NCBI GenBank assembly: GCA_031292735.1
Contig: JARLGP010000241.1
Span: 1 to 6,812, forward strand
DNA length: 6,812 bases
DNA from: Holophaga sp.
GTDB lineage: Bacteria; Acidobacteriota; Holophagae; Holophagales; Holophagaceae
Reading direction: 5' to 3'
The translations under genes were made by a program, and so were the position numbers. A model generated the notes under the pieces. The model was not told where the DNA came from. It did no database searches and worked only from the letters and a program-made list of their open reading frames with translations. Position 1 is the first letter of the stretch. Every line of letters starts with the position of its first letter. This document shows, one piece after another, positions 1 through 6,744 of this stretch.

Positions 1-207
1 CCAGGCCACCGGCTCGGCGCACGCCGCCCCGTGCGGCAGGGCGCACCGGCGGCAGCGCTCCTCCGGCAGCGCCACCAGCCCCGACCAGCAGCGCTCGCAC
101 AGGCCGGCCTGGGCCTCCCCGTCCAGGGACCGCAGGCAGCCCCGGCAGCGCATCCAGACCTGCTTGTGGGCACGGATCACGCGGGCACCCTGAACCGAAT
201 AAACCAT
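1..207 (-). CDS. ComF family protein, N-terminal fragment (double zinc ribbon), cut by window edge
   Basis: Reading the minus strand from the ATG at 207 gives 69 codons without a stop up to the window edge. The peptide shows the paired-cysteine pattern of the ComF double zinc ribbon: C21-x2-C24, L36-C37-x2-C40-W41, then C52-x2-C55 followed by a Pro at 58 and C63. In the family this ribbon precedes a phosphoribosyltransferase-like domain, which would lie outside the window. ComF/GntX proteins are cytoplasmic and are linked to DNA uptake in transformable bacteria; their biochemical role is poorly defined, and many carriers are not known to be competent. The start is uncertain: no good Shine-Dalgarno precedes 207, an in-frame ATG at 153 sits only two residues before the first Cys, and an in-frame GTG lies at 228. 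The frame stays open further upstream. The gene is divergent from nrdJ. The family call is an inference from cysteine spacing and should be fairly safe; absence of the catalytic domain here reflects the window edge only. Confidence 0.75.
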   Translation of the reverse strand, partial: MVYSVQGARVIRAHKQVWMRCRGCLRSLDGEAQAGLCERCWSGLVALPEERCRRCALPHGAACAEPVAW

Positions 208-358
208 GGGCCGGGCTTGCCACGGCACTCGAGACGACGACTTAGGGCTGCTTCTTCCGATCTGACCCGGTTCATCGCGCCCCGATGCATGGGGCCCGGC
301 TTGCCCCCATTCTAGCCGGAAACCCGCCCCAGAACGGCCCATGAATGCGCCCCAATGT
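208..358. other. intergenic DNA between divergent genes, no gene seen
   Basis: This stretch presumably holds the leader and promoter of the minus-strand ComF-family gene. I see no convincing RNA gene or coding region. The ORF that crosses it on the plus strand is the mirror of the ComF coding frame at its left end and has no ribosome binding site or recognisable family. Two loosely similar blocks (206-221 and 289-305) share an eight-base core, GGCTTGCC, but are too degenerate to call a repeat. Confidence 0.5.
309..314 (-). promoter_or_regulatory. possible -10 element for the comF-family gene
   Basis: On the minus strand this hexamer reads TAGAAT, five of six matches to the sigma-70 -10 consensus, about 100 bp upstream of the proposed ATG at 207. 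No convincing -35 hexamer lies 16-18 bp upstream, so this is only a candidate. Confidence 0.2.
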
Positions 359-377
359 TTGAAAGCTCAAACGACGA

Positions 378-419
378 GAAAGGGCTTTCGGATAAATTCT
401 TTACGTTTCAAGCCCTTTC
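378..419. repeat. 10-bp perfect inverted repeat flanking an AT-rich core
   Basis: GAAAGGGCTT at 378-387 is the exact reverse complement of AAGCCCTTTC at 410-419, with a 22-bp AT-rich spacer (388-409) in otherwise GC-rich DNA. It lies upstream of the candidate nrdJ promoter, between the two divergent genes. It could be an operator for a dimeric regulator, or a transcribed hairpin if a promoter lies further upstream. It does not match the NrdR box. No run of T follows, so it is not a standard terminator for nrdJ-direction transcription. Confidence 0.55.
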
Positions 420-450
420 CCGGGCCCGGAAAAATTCCCCCGGGTTCCCC

Positions 451-479
451 TTGACGCCCCAACATCTTGGGGTGATTCT
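451..479 (+). promoter_or_regulatory. candidate sigma-70 promoter for nrdJ
   Basis: TTGACG at 451-456 matches five of six bases of the -35 consensus. After a 17-bp spacer comes GATTCT at 474-479, only three of six for the -10. Transcription would start near 486, leaving a leader of about 90 nt. The 16-bp NrdR-like palindrome at 457-472 fills nearly the whole spacer, the arrangement expected for repression by blocking RNA polymerase, which raises belief in an otherwise average promoter. Confidence 0.4.
457..472. promoter_or_regulatory. NrdR box 1 (candidate operator)
   Basis: CCCCAACATCTTGGGG matches the known NrdR box consensus (acaCwAtATaTwGtgt) at every strongly conserved position: C4, A/T5, A6, A8, T9, T11, A/T12 and G13. 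It is a near-perfect palindrome with six-base complementary arms. NrdR is a zinc-ribbon/ATP-cone repressor that senses ATP versus dATP and controls ribonucleotide reductase operons across bacteria. The location directly upstream of a nrdJ gene and within the spacer of a candidate promoter supports the call. No nrdR gene is in the window. Confidence 0.7.
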
Positions 480-488
480 TTCACTCCA

Positions 489-504
489 GCACAACCCATA
501 GGCA
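489..504. promoter_or_regulatory. NrdR box 2 (degenerate candidate operator)
   Basis: GCACAACCCATAGGCA keeps the outer conserved positions of the NrdR consensus (C4, A5, A6, T11, A12, G13) but lacks the central A8 and T9. Its centre lies 32 bp from the centre of box 1. NrdR boxes usually occur in tandem pairs a whole number of helical turns apart, commonly 31-32 bp, so the spacing is the main support. It would sit just downstream of the predicted transcription start. Confidence 0.5.
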
Positions 505-566
505 TCCCCCACACGTTGGCCATGCAGGGAGCTGTGTTGCGTTTCGGCCCAGCTCGGCATTTTTTT

Positions 567-572
567 GAGGGA
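567..572 (+). promoter_or_regulatory. ribosome binding site of nrdJ
   Basis: GAGGGA lies three bases before the ATG at 576, with the AGG core at a spacing of five. It decides the start: an in-frame ATG at 516 would add 20 residues but lacks a comparable site, and its extra residues do not resemble the N-terminus of NrdJ proteins. Confidence 0.75.
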
Positions 573-575
573 ACC

Positions 576-3500
576 ATGAAGATCACCCGCTTCTTTACGA
601 AATCCGGCAGCGACCCCCTGGCAGGCATTCCCTTTGTGGGCCGCACCAGCCGGATCACCAAACTGGACGGCACGGTGGTGTTCGAGGCCAAGGACGTGAT
701 GGTGCCCGAAAGCTGGTCCCAGGTGGCGGTGGACATCCTGGCCCAGAAATACTTCCGTCGCAAGGGGATCGACGCCCAGGACGGCGGCGAGCGGGACGCC
801 CGCCAGGTGTTCCACCGGCTGGCCGGGTGCTGGCGCTACTGGGGCGAGCAGCACGGCTACTTCAGCAGCCCTGACGATGCCCAGGCCTTCTACGACGAGC
901 TGGTGTACATGCTGGCCAACCAGATGTGCGCCCCCAACAGCCCCCAGTGGTTCAACACCGGCCTGCACTGGGCCTACGGCATCACCGGCCCGGCCCAGGG
1001 GCACAGCTATGTGGACCCCAAGACCGGCAAGCTGGAGCATTCCACCTCGGCCTACGAGCGGCCCCAGCCCCACGCCTGCTTCATCCAGAGCGTGGAGGAC
1101 GACCTGGTGAACCCGGGCGGGATCATGGACCTGTGGACCCGCGAGGCCCGCATCTTCAAGTACGGCAGCGGCACCGGCACCAACTTCTCCAAGGTGCGGG
1201 GCGCCGAGGAGGGGCTGTCCGGCGGCGGCCGGTCCTCCGGGCTCATGTCCTTCCTGGCGGTGGGCGACCGCGCGGCGGGGGCCATCAAGTCCGGCGGCAC
1301 CACCCGCCGGGCCGCCAAGATGGTGTGCCTGGACCTGGACCACCCGGACATCGAGGCCTTCATCGACTGGAAGGTCACCGAGGAGCGCAAGGTGGCCATG
1401 CTGGCCGCCGGCAGCCTGGTGCTGAACAAGCACTGGAACGCCATGTGCGAGGCGGTGGAAGGCTCCACCACCCGGGACAGCAGCCCCAAGACCAACGAGA
1501 AGCTGCGCAAGGCCCTGGCCCGGGCCAAGGCCGAAGGGGTGGCCTCGGCCTTCCTGGCCCAGTCCCTGAGCCGGCTCACCCAGGGCGATTTCGCCCGCGA
1601 CCTGAAGCACTACGACACCACCTGGGACGGCGAAGGCTACGCCACCGTGGGCGGCATGAACTCCAACAACTCCATCCGCATCCCGGATTCCTTCATGCGC
1701 GCCCTGGAGCAGGACGGCAACTGGTACCTGGAGCGACGCACCGACGGCAAGCTGCACAAGACCGTCAAGGCGCGCGACCTGTGGGACAAGATCAACCACG
1801 CCGCCTGGGCCTGCGCCGACCCCGGGGTGCAGTTCGACACCACCATCAACGAATGGCACACCTGCCCCGCCGACGGCCCGATCAACGCCAGCAACCCCTG
1901 CTCCGAGTACATGTTCCTGGACGACACCGCCTGCAACCTGGCCTCCCTGAACCTGTGCGGCTTCCTCACCCCCGACGGCGGCTTCGACCTGGCCGGCTAC
2001 CGGCACGGCATCCGGCTCTGGACCATCGTGCTGGAGCTTTCGGTGCTCATGGCGCAGTTCCCCTCCGAGCGCATCGCCGAGCTGTCCTACCAGTTCCGCA
2101 CCCTGGGCCTGGGCTTCGCCAACCTGGGCTCCATGCTCATGCGCCTGGGCATCCCCTACGACAGCGAGGCCGGCACCCAGTGGTGCGCCGGGCTCACCGC
2201 CATCCTCACCGGCGACGCCTACGCCGCCAGCGCCGAGATGGCCTCCGAGCTGGGCCCCTTCCCCGGCTACCCGCGCAACCGCGACGCCATGCTGCGGGTC
2301 ATCCGCAACCACCGCCGGGCCGCCTACGGCGCGCCCGCGGCGGAATACGAGCAGCTCTCCATCGTGCCCCATGGCCTGCGCGGCACCGGACTGCCCAAGT
2401 CGATCGTGGAGGCCGCCCGGGACAGCTGGGACAAGGCCCTGGCCCTGGGCGAGCAGCACGGCTTCCGCAACGCCCAGGTGACGGTGCTGGCGCCCACCGG
2501 CACCATCGGACTGCTCATGGACTGCGACACCACCGGCGTGGAGCCCGACTTCGCCCTGGTCAAGTTCAAGAAGCTGGCCGGCGGCGGCTACTTCAAGCTG
2601 GTCAACCGGGCCATCCCCGAGGCCCTGATGCGGCTGGGCTACGCCCCCGGCCAGATCAAGGACATCGAGCGCTACGTGGTGGGCTGGCTGGAGATCACCG
2701 ACGAGACCCCGGGCATCGCCCGCTCCCGGTTCCTGGCCAAGGGCTGGACCGAGCAGGAGCTGGAGGCCCTGGAACAGAAGCTGCCCACCGCCTTCGACCC
2801 CGCCTACGTGGCGCCGGTGGACCGGCTCAAGCAGGAGTTCGGCGAAGAGGACACCGCCATCTTCCTGGACGCCCTGGCCGGCTCCATGACCATGGAAGGC
2901 GCGCCCCACCTGGATCCCGAGCACCTGCCCATCTTCGACTGCGCCAACCGCTGCGGCCGCAAGGGCCAGCGCTTCATCGCGCCCATGGGCCACATCCGCA
3001 TGATGGGCGCGGCCCAGCCGTTCCTCAGCGGCGCCATCAGCAAGACCATCAACCTCCCCGCCGAGGCCACCGTGGCCGAGATCGGCGAGATCTACAAGGC
3101 CTCCTGGCAGTACATGATCAAGGCCGTGGCGCTCTACCGGGACGGCAGCAAGATGAGCCAGGCCATGGCCACCAACCTGGACCTGCTGGAAGGCATCGAC
3201 ACCCTGCTGGACGACGAGGCCCCCAAGGTGGAGAAGGTGGCGGTGGTGGCCCAGAACCTGGTGCGCACCTACCGCAAGAAGCTGCCCAACCGCCGCGGCG
3301 GCTACACCCAGGCGGCCAAGGTGGGCGGCACCAAGCTCTACCTGCGCACCGGAGAATACGAGGACGGCACCCTGGGCGAGATCTTCCTGGACATCCACCG
3401 GGAGGGCGCCGGCTTCCGGGCCGTGCTCAACTGCTTCGCCATCGCCGTCTCCATGGGCCTGCAGCACGGGGTGCCGCTGGAGGAGTTCTGCGACGCCTTC

Positions 3501-3953
3501 CTGTTCACCCGGTTCGAGCCCAACGGCATGGTCCAGGGCAGCGACACCGTGAAGTTCTCCACCAGCCTCATCGATTTCGTGTTCCGCGAGCTGGCCATCA
3601 GCTACCTGGGCCGCTTCGAGCTGGCCCAGGTGGAGCCGGAGCAGCTCATGCAGCTCACCGGCGGCAACAAGAAGCCGGAAAGCCAGGGCCAGTCCCTGGC
3701 GGCGGGCGGCATGACCCCCCTGTTCCCCGAAGGGGAGACCGTTTCCGTGGCCCAGGCGGCCGGCCCGGCCCCGGCCATTCCCGGCCACGGCCACACCGCC
3801 CAGGCGGCCAGCGCCAACCAGAACGCCTTCACCACCGCCCGCCAGAAAGGCTACACCGGCGATCCCTGTCCCGAATGCGGCCACCTGACCATGGTGCGCA
3901 ACGGCGCCTGCCTGAAGTGCCAGACCTGCGGCGCCACCACGGGCTGCAGCTAA
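576..3953 (+). CDS. nrdJ: adenosylcobalamin-dependent (class II) ribonucleotide reductase NrdJ
   Basis: Class II reductases convert ribonucleotides to deoxyribonucleotides in the cytoplasm using adenosylcobalamin to generate the thiyl radical, needing neither oxygen nor a second radical subunit. The 1125-aa product fits the long NrdJ type. The N-terminal region carries the SPQWFNTG motif typical of the family. Catalytic residues can be placed: C168 (in HACFIQ) and C453 (in [10 protein letters not shown]) correspond to the substrate-reducing disulfide pair, and N440-P-C442-S-E444 is the Asn/radical-Cys/Glu triad. L638-APTGTI-644 is the phosphate-binding loop. Residues about 915-1020 form a TSCPD domain. 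A low-complexity Ala/Gly/Pro linker (about 1035-1085) leads to a tail with six cysteines (C1098, C1101, C1112, C1115, C1118, C1124), probably the flexible redox relay or a zinc-binding knuckle. No N-terminal ATP-cone is evident. Codon use is extremely G/C-ending. It is apparently monocistronic and controlled by NrdR. I see no frameshift or missing key residue. Confidence 0.96.
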   Translation: MKITRFFTKSGSDPLAGIPFVGRTSRITKLDGTVVFEAKDVMVPESWSQVAVDILAQKYFRRKGIDAQDGGERDARQVFHRLAGCWRYWGEQHGYFSSPDDAQAFYDELVYMLANQMCAPNSPQWFNTGLHWAYGITGPAQGHSYVDPKTGKLEHSTSAYERPQPHACFIQSVEDDLVNPGGIMDLWTREARIFKYGSGTGTNFSKVRGAEEGLSGGGRSSGLMSFLAVGDRAAGAIKSGGTTRRAAKMVCLDLDHPDIEAFIDWKVTEERKVAMLAAGSLVLNKHWNAMCEAVEGSTTRDSSPKTNEKLRKALARAKAEGVASAFLAQSLSRLTQGDFARDLKHYDTTWDGEGYATVGGMNSNNSIRIPDSFMRALEQDGNWYLERRTDGKLHKTVKARDLWDKINHAAWACADPGVQFDTTINEWHTCPADGPINASNPCSEYMFLDDTACNLASLNLCGFLTPDGGFDLAGYRHGIRLWTIVLELSVLMAQFPSERIAELSYQFRTLGLGFANLGSMLMRLGIPYDSEAGTQWCAGLTAILTGDAYAASAEMASELGPFPGYPRNRDAMLRVIRNHRRAAYGAPAAEYEQLSIVPHGLRGTGLPKSIVEAARDSWDKALALGEQHGFRNAQVTVLAPTGTIGLLMDCDTTGVEPDFALVKFKKLAGGGYFKLVNRAIPEALMRLGYAPGQIKDIERYVVGWLEITDETPGIARSRFLAKGWTEQELEALEQKLPTAFDPAYVAPVDRLKQEFGEEDTAIFLDALAGSMTMEGAPHLDPEHLPIFDCANRCGRKGQRFIAPMGHIRMMGAAQPFLSGAISKTINLPAEATVAEIGEIYKASWQYMIKAVALYRDGSKMSQAMATNLDLLEGIDTLLDDEAPKVEKVAVVAQNLVRTYRKKLPNRRGGYTQAAKVGGTKLYLRTGEYEDGTLGEIFLDIHREGAGFRAVLNCFAIAVSMGLQHGVPLEEFCDAFLFTRFEPNGMVQGSDTVKFSTSLIDFVFRELAISYLGRFELAQVEPEQLMQLTGGNKKPESQGQSLAAGGMTPLFPEGETVSVAQAAGPAPAIPGHGHTAQAASANQNAFTTARQKGYTGDPCPECGHLTMVRNGACLKCQTCGATTGCS

Positions 3954-3979
3954 GCCCGCTGCTACTGATCAGGCTTTTT
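3952..3979 (+). terminator. weak Rho-independent terminator candidate after nrdJ
   Basis: AAGCC at 3952-3956 (overlapping the stop codon) can pair with GGCTT at 3972-3976, leading into a run of five T at 3975-3979. The stem is only five perfect base pairs with a 15-nt loop, extendable only with bulges, so termination may be inefficient. Confidence 0.4.
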
Positions 3980-4170
3980 CCGATCCCCTTGGAACTTGTC
4001 ACAGGTATTTCACGCCCTGCCCGATACGAAGGACGTCACCATCTCCAGCAGTGGTCCTGTCCGGCTCGTCGTGTGCAAACGAGATCCGGTACCAGCCACC
4101 TTTCAACCTGATCCCCACATGCACCCTCGAGGATGACGGCCTTTCGTGCCGGAGATGTCGGCAACGAGGC

Positions 4171-4182
4171 TTCCGGCCGGAA
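4171..4182. repeat. 12-bp perfect palindrome upstream of the phosphoesterase gene
   Basis: TTCCGGCCGGAA is self-complementary and lies 24 bp upstream of the ATG at 4207, just before the ribosome binding site. It might be an operator or a small leader hairpin; in GC-rich DNA a chance palindrome of this length is quite possible. The rest of 3980-4170 shows no gene. A TTGTCA at 3996-4001 is a possible -35 but has no well-spaced -10. Confidence 0.3.
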
Positions 4183-4190
4183 TCCAAGAC

Positions 4191-4195
4191 AGGAG
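4191..4195 (+). promoter_or_regulatory. ribosome binding site of the phosphoesterase gene
   Basis: AGGAG lies 11 bases before the ATG at 4207 and 8 bases before an in-frame GTG at 4204. Spacing slightly favours the GTG, which would add one residue. Either start places the signal peptide at the N-terminus; the longer reading frame from 4051 does not. Confidence 0.65.
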
Positions 4196-4206
4196 CGTTT
4201 TCAGTG

Positions 4207-6555
4207 ATGAGACTTTCGTCCCCAAGGCCCCTGCCCTGTTTCTCCAGGATCGCCGCGCTCACCGTGGCGTTGGCGGTCGGCACCGTGTCGGCCGCCGTCG
4301 CCCAGACCCCCGCGCCCACGACACCGATCAAGCACATCATCGTCATTTTCCAAGAGAACGAGTCGTTCGACCACTACTTCGGCACTTACCCGGTCGCCAC
4401 GAACCCAGGCGGTGAACCCCCTTTCTGGGCCGCGCCCGACACCCCGACCGTCAACGGCCTGACCGCTTCCCTGTTGACCAACAACCCCAATGCGGCCAAC
4501 CCCGAGCGCCTGGACCGTGCGCAGGCCCACACCAAGGACATGGACCACGGCTACACGGCCGAGCAGAAGTCCTTTCATGGCGGACTGATGGACAAGTTCG
4601 TGGAAAACGACGGACGCGGCGACGCCGTCGTCATGGACTATTACGATGGCAACACCGTCACTGCGTTCTGGAACTACGCCCAGCACTTCGCCATGCATGA
4701 CAACTTCTTCGGCTCAAACCTCGGGCCGTCGACGCCCGGCGCGATCAACGTCATCTCGGGCGACGACCACGGCGCCACCGTGTATTCGGCCAACAAGGCT
4801 CTGGACGGCAAGGTGATGCAACCTGGCGACAAGGGGTTCCCCGGCAAGGCCGTGAGCGCCACCGGGACCCTTTACGGCGACGTCGACCCTTACTACGACG
4901 CGGCATCCAAGGGCCCCACAGCTTCGTTATCGGGCACCAACCTCGGCGATCTCTTGAACGCCAAAGGCCTGACCTGGGGCTGTTTCTTCGGTGGCTACGA
5001 TGACCCCTCGGCGACGCACACCAACATCGCCGGCGAGAAGGTCACTGACTACATCCCCCACCACGAGCCGTTCGAGTACTACGGGGCCACCTCCAACGTG
5101 AACCACGTCCGGCCCTCGTCGGCGGGCATGATCGGCCGCACCGACCAGGCCAACCACCAATACGACATCGCCGACTTCTGGATCGCCGCCGACGCTGGCA
5201 ACCTGCCGAACTACGCATTCCTCAAGGCACCCGCCTACCAGGACGGCCACCCTGCCTACTCCGATCCCCTCGACGAGCAGACCTGGCTGGTTCAGACCAT
5301 CAACCGCCTCGAAGCCCTGCCCAGTTGGAAAGACACCGCTATCTTCATCGCCTACGACGACTCGGACGGCTGGTACGACCACGTCATGCCCCCCATCGTC
5401 AACCAGTCGAATGATCCCGCCCTCGACGCGCTCGAAGGCAAGGACGCCGGGACCAAGCCCCCGTTGAACGGCGACCTCGACCGCCTGGGCTACGGCCCGC
5501 GCTTCCCGATGGTTCTGGTTTCGCCCTACGCGAAGCACAACGCCGTCGTCAGCAATCTCGCCGACCAGTCGTCCGTCCTGCGTTTCGTCGAGGACAACTG
5601 GAACCTCGGCCGCATCGGCAACGGATCGTTCGACACCATGGCGGGCTCGCTCGACACCATGTTCGACTTTACGCCCGGCTACCTGAACACGCCCCTCTTC
5701 CTCGACCCCGAGTCGGGCGAACCCGTGGCCAAGGTGATGCCATTCCGCCGGGATGGACAGCTATTCATGGCCCTCGGTGACTTTGCCCAGAGCCTGGATG
5801 TCGTTCCGCGCAAGGCGGATCACAAGGTCTGGTTCGTGTACGGCACCCGCCTCGTCCAAATCCCCTCCGCCGGGCACTCGGTCTTGATCGATGGTCGTTC
5901 CGTGGAACTCGGCGCGGCGATCACAACCCGCGGCAAGGAAGTCTGCCTCCCGGTGACGAGCCTGGCCAAGGCGCTCGGCGTCGAGCCGGTCGAATACAAG
6001 GCTGGCGAGATTCTGTTCCGGCCGGTCAGGACGACCAGGGGCGGCTTGGTCAGCGCGCTTGCCAAGCCCGTCGGCAACGTTCAGGCCCGGCTCGTCCTCC
6101 AGAACGACGCGGAGGGTGGAGCCCTGACCGTGAGCGCACCCGCCGCAGCCAAGTCACCGGCCAGCTTCGGCATCCTGGTCGGGCAGACGGTCGGCGGCAC
6201 CCGCTCCTGGCATGAATACCACCTGAACGTTTCCGCCACAGACGCTTCAGGCGCTCCGCTGGCCGCCGGCAGCAAAGTCTGGGTGTCCTTCGAACCCGGC
6301 CAGATCGACACGACCGGCACCCTTTCCGTGCACGGCCAGAGCATCGGCGCTGCGCCGGTCGCTGTTGTTCTGACCAACACCGGCAAGGCGGTCCTCGACT
6401 ACAAGGTCGGCGTGGCCCCCACCAACTGGGACGCCTACGACAACGACGACATCACCATCTCGACCGCCGAGACACCAACGGCCGGCGCAACAACGAACCA
6501 GATCACCGTATATAACAACGTGGTCGACTACGACGTCTCGATGACCAAGGACTGA
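4207..6555 (+). CDS. exported phosphoesterase, acid phosphatase AcpA / phospholipase C superfamily
   Basis: The 782-aa product begins with a Sec-type signal peptide: basic start, hydrophobic core at about 15-29, and an A30-V-A32 cleavage site. The mature protein is a PF04185-type phosphoesterase, so it should hydrolyse phosphomonoesters or phospholipids outside the cytoplasm; substrate unknown. Metal and active-site motifs are in family order: E50-N51 in QENESFDHYFGTYP; H114 in DMDHGY; HDNFFGSNLGPSTPG with candidate nucleophile S175 or T176; H348 in QDGHPAYSDP; D384-D385 in YDDSDGWYDHV. These align in role with the Glu-Asn, His, Ser/Thr, His and Asp-Asp known from AcpA and related enzymes. 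The catalytic part ends near 505. Residues about 545-608 resemble the copper-amine-oxidase N-terminal (stalk) domain: IDGR, then LPVTSLAKALGVE, then EILFRPV. Residues about 625-782 look beta-rich and are unassigned. Frequent TCG, GTC and CTC codons differ from nrdJ. An alternative start is GTG 4204. Confidence 0.9.
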   Translation: MRLSSPRPLPCFSRIAALTVALAVGTVSAAVAQTPAPTTPIKHIIVIFQENESFDHYFGTYPVATNPGGEPPFWAAPDTPTVNGLTASLLTNNPNAANPERLDRAQAHTKDMDHGYTAEQKSFHGGLMDKFVENDGRGDAVVMDYYDGNTVTAFWNYAQHFAMHDNFFGSNLGPSTPGAINVISGDDHGATVYSANKALDGKVMQPGDKGFPGKAVSATGTLYGDVDPYYDAASKGPTASLSGTNLGDLLNAKGLTWGCFFGGYDDPSATHTNIAGEKVTDYIPHHEPFEYYGATSNVNHVRPSSAGMIGRTDQANHQYDIADFWIAADAGNLPNYAFLKAPAYQDGHPAYSDPLDEQTWLVQTINRLEALPSWKDTAIFIAYDDSDGWYDHVMPPIVNQSNDPALDALEGKDAGTKPPLNGDLDRLGYGPRFPMVLVSPYAKHNAVVSNLADQSSVLRFVEDNWNLGRIGNGSFDTMAGSLDTMFDFTPGYLNTPLFLDPESGEPVAKVMPFRRDGQLFMALGDFAQSLDVVPRKADHKVWFVYGTRLVQIPSAGHSVLIDGRSVELGAAITTRGKEVCLPVTSLAKALGVEPVEYKAGEILFRPVRTTRGGLVSALAKPVGNVQARLVLQNDAEGGALTVSAPAAAKSPASFGILVGQTVGGTRSWHEYHLNVSATDASGAPLAAGSKVWVSFEPGQIDTTGTLSVHGQSIGAAPVAVVLTNTGKAVLDYKVGVAPTNWDAYDNDDITISTAETPTAGATTNQITVYNNVVDYDVSMTKD

Positions 6556-6590
6556 GAGGACCGGGAGATCCCAGGAGCCTGTACTACCGT

Positions 6591-6632
6591 GGGCCAGGCG
6601 GGGAGCGCCGGGCCGGACTGGATGCCTGGCTC
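6591..6632 (+). terminator. stem-loop downstream of the phosphoesterase gene
   Basis: GCCAGGC at 6593-6599 pairs perfectly with GCCTGGC at 6624-6630 and extends by a G-U and a G-C pair, with a 24-nt GC-rich loop. It starts about 35 bp after the stop codon. No T-run follows, so it is an imperfect terminator candidate or an mRNA 3'-end stabilising hairpin. Confidence 0.35.
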
Positions 6633-6731
6633 CCATCGCCTTCCCCCGTTTCAATCGAACCGGCACACAGGCTTAGAGGGTGTCTGCGAATTAACTTGAC
6701 TTGTCTCGAATCCATGAGAAAAAGGTCCATC

Positions 6732-6738
6732 GGGGAGG
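6732..6738 (+). promoter_or_regulatory. ribosome binding site of the putative transposase
   Basis: GGGGAGG lies six bases before the ATG at 6745, a near-ideal Shine-Dalgarno. It favours this start over the ATG at 6714, which opens a different frame without such a site. Confidence 0.6.
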
Positions 6739-6744
6739 ATGCCC

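Noticed and set aside
206..305. Two similar blocks (206-221 and 289-305) that look like a direct repeat.
   Set aside because: They share only an eight-base core plus a short ATGGG start, with mismatches between; chance is likely in this GC-rich DNA.
516..575. An upstream in-frame start for nrdJ that adds 20 residues.
   Set aside because: There is no good Shine-Dalgarno before 516, while 576 has one, and family members begin near the residues encoded from 576.
360..575. A possible cobalamin riboswitch upstream of the B12-dependent reductase.
   Set aside because: I could not find a recognisable B12 box or the needed long structured leader; the predicted leader is only about 90 nt and the NrdR boxes give a better explanation of control.
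408..3884. A 1158-codon open frame on the minus strand opposite nrdJ.
   Set aside because: It is the mirror of nrdJ, kept open by very high G/C at third codon positions. Its translation is Gly/Ala/Val/His/Leu-rich without any recognisable family, and nrdJ is unambiguous on the other strand.
926..4111. A 1061-codon open frame on the plus strand in another frame of nrdJ.
   Set aside because: Its translation is Arg/Pro/Gly/His-rich low complexity, a usual by-product of GC-rich codons; it has no motif or credible ribosome binding site.
4051..4206. An N-terminal extension of the phosphoesterase from a GTG at 4051.
   Set aside because: It would bury the signal peptide 52 residues inside the protein; the AGGAG at 4191 and the signal peptide agree on a start at 4204 or 4207.
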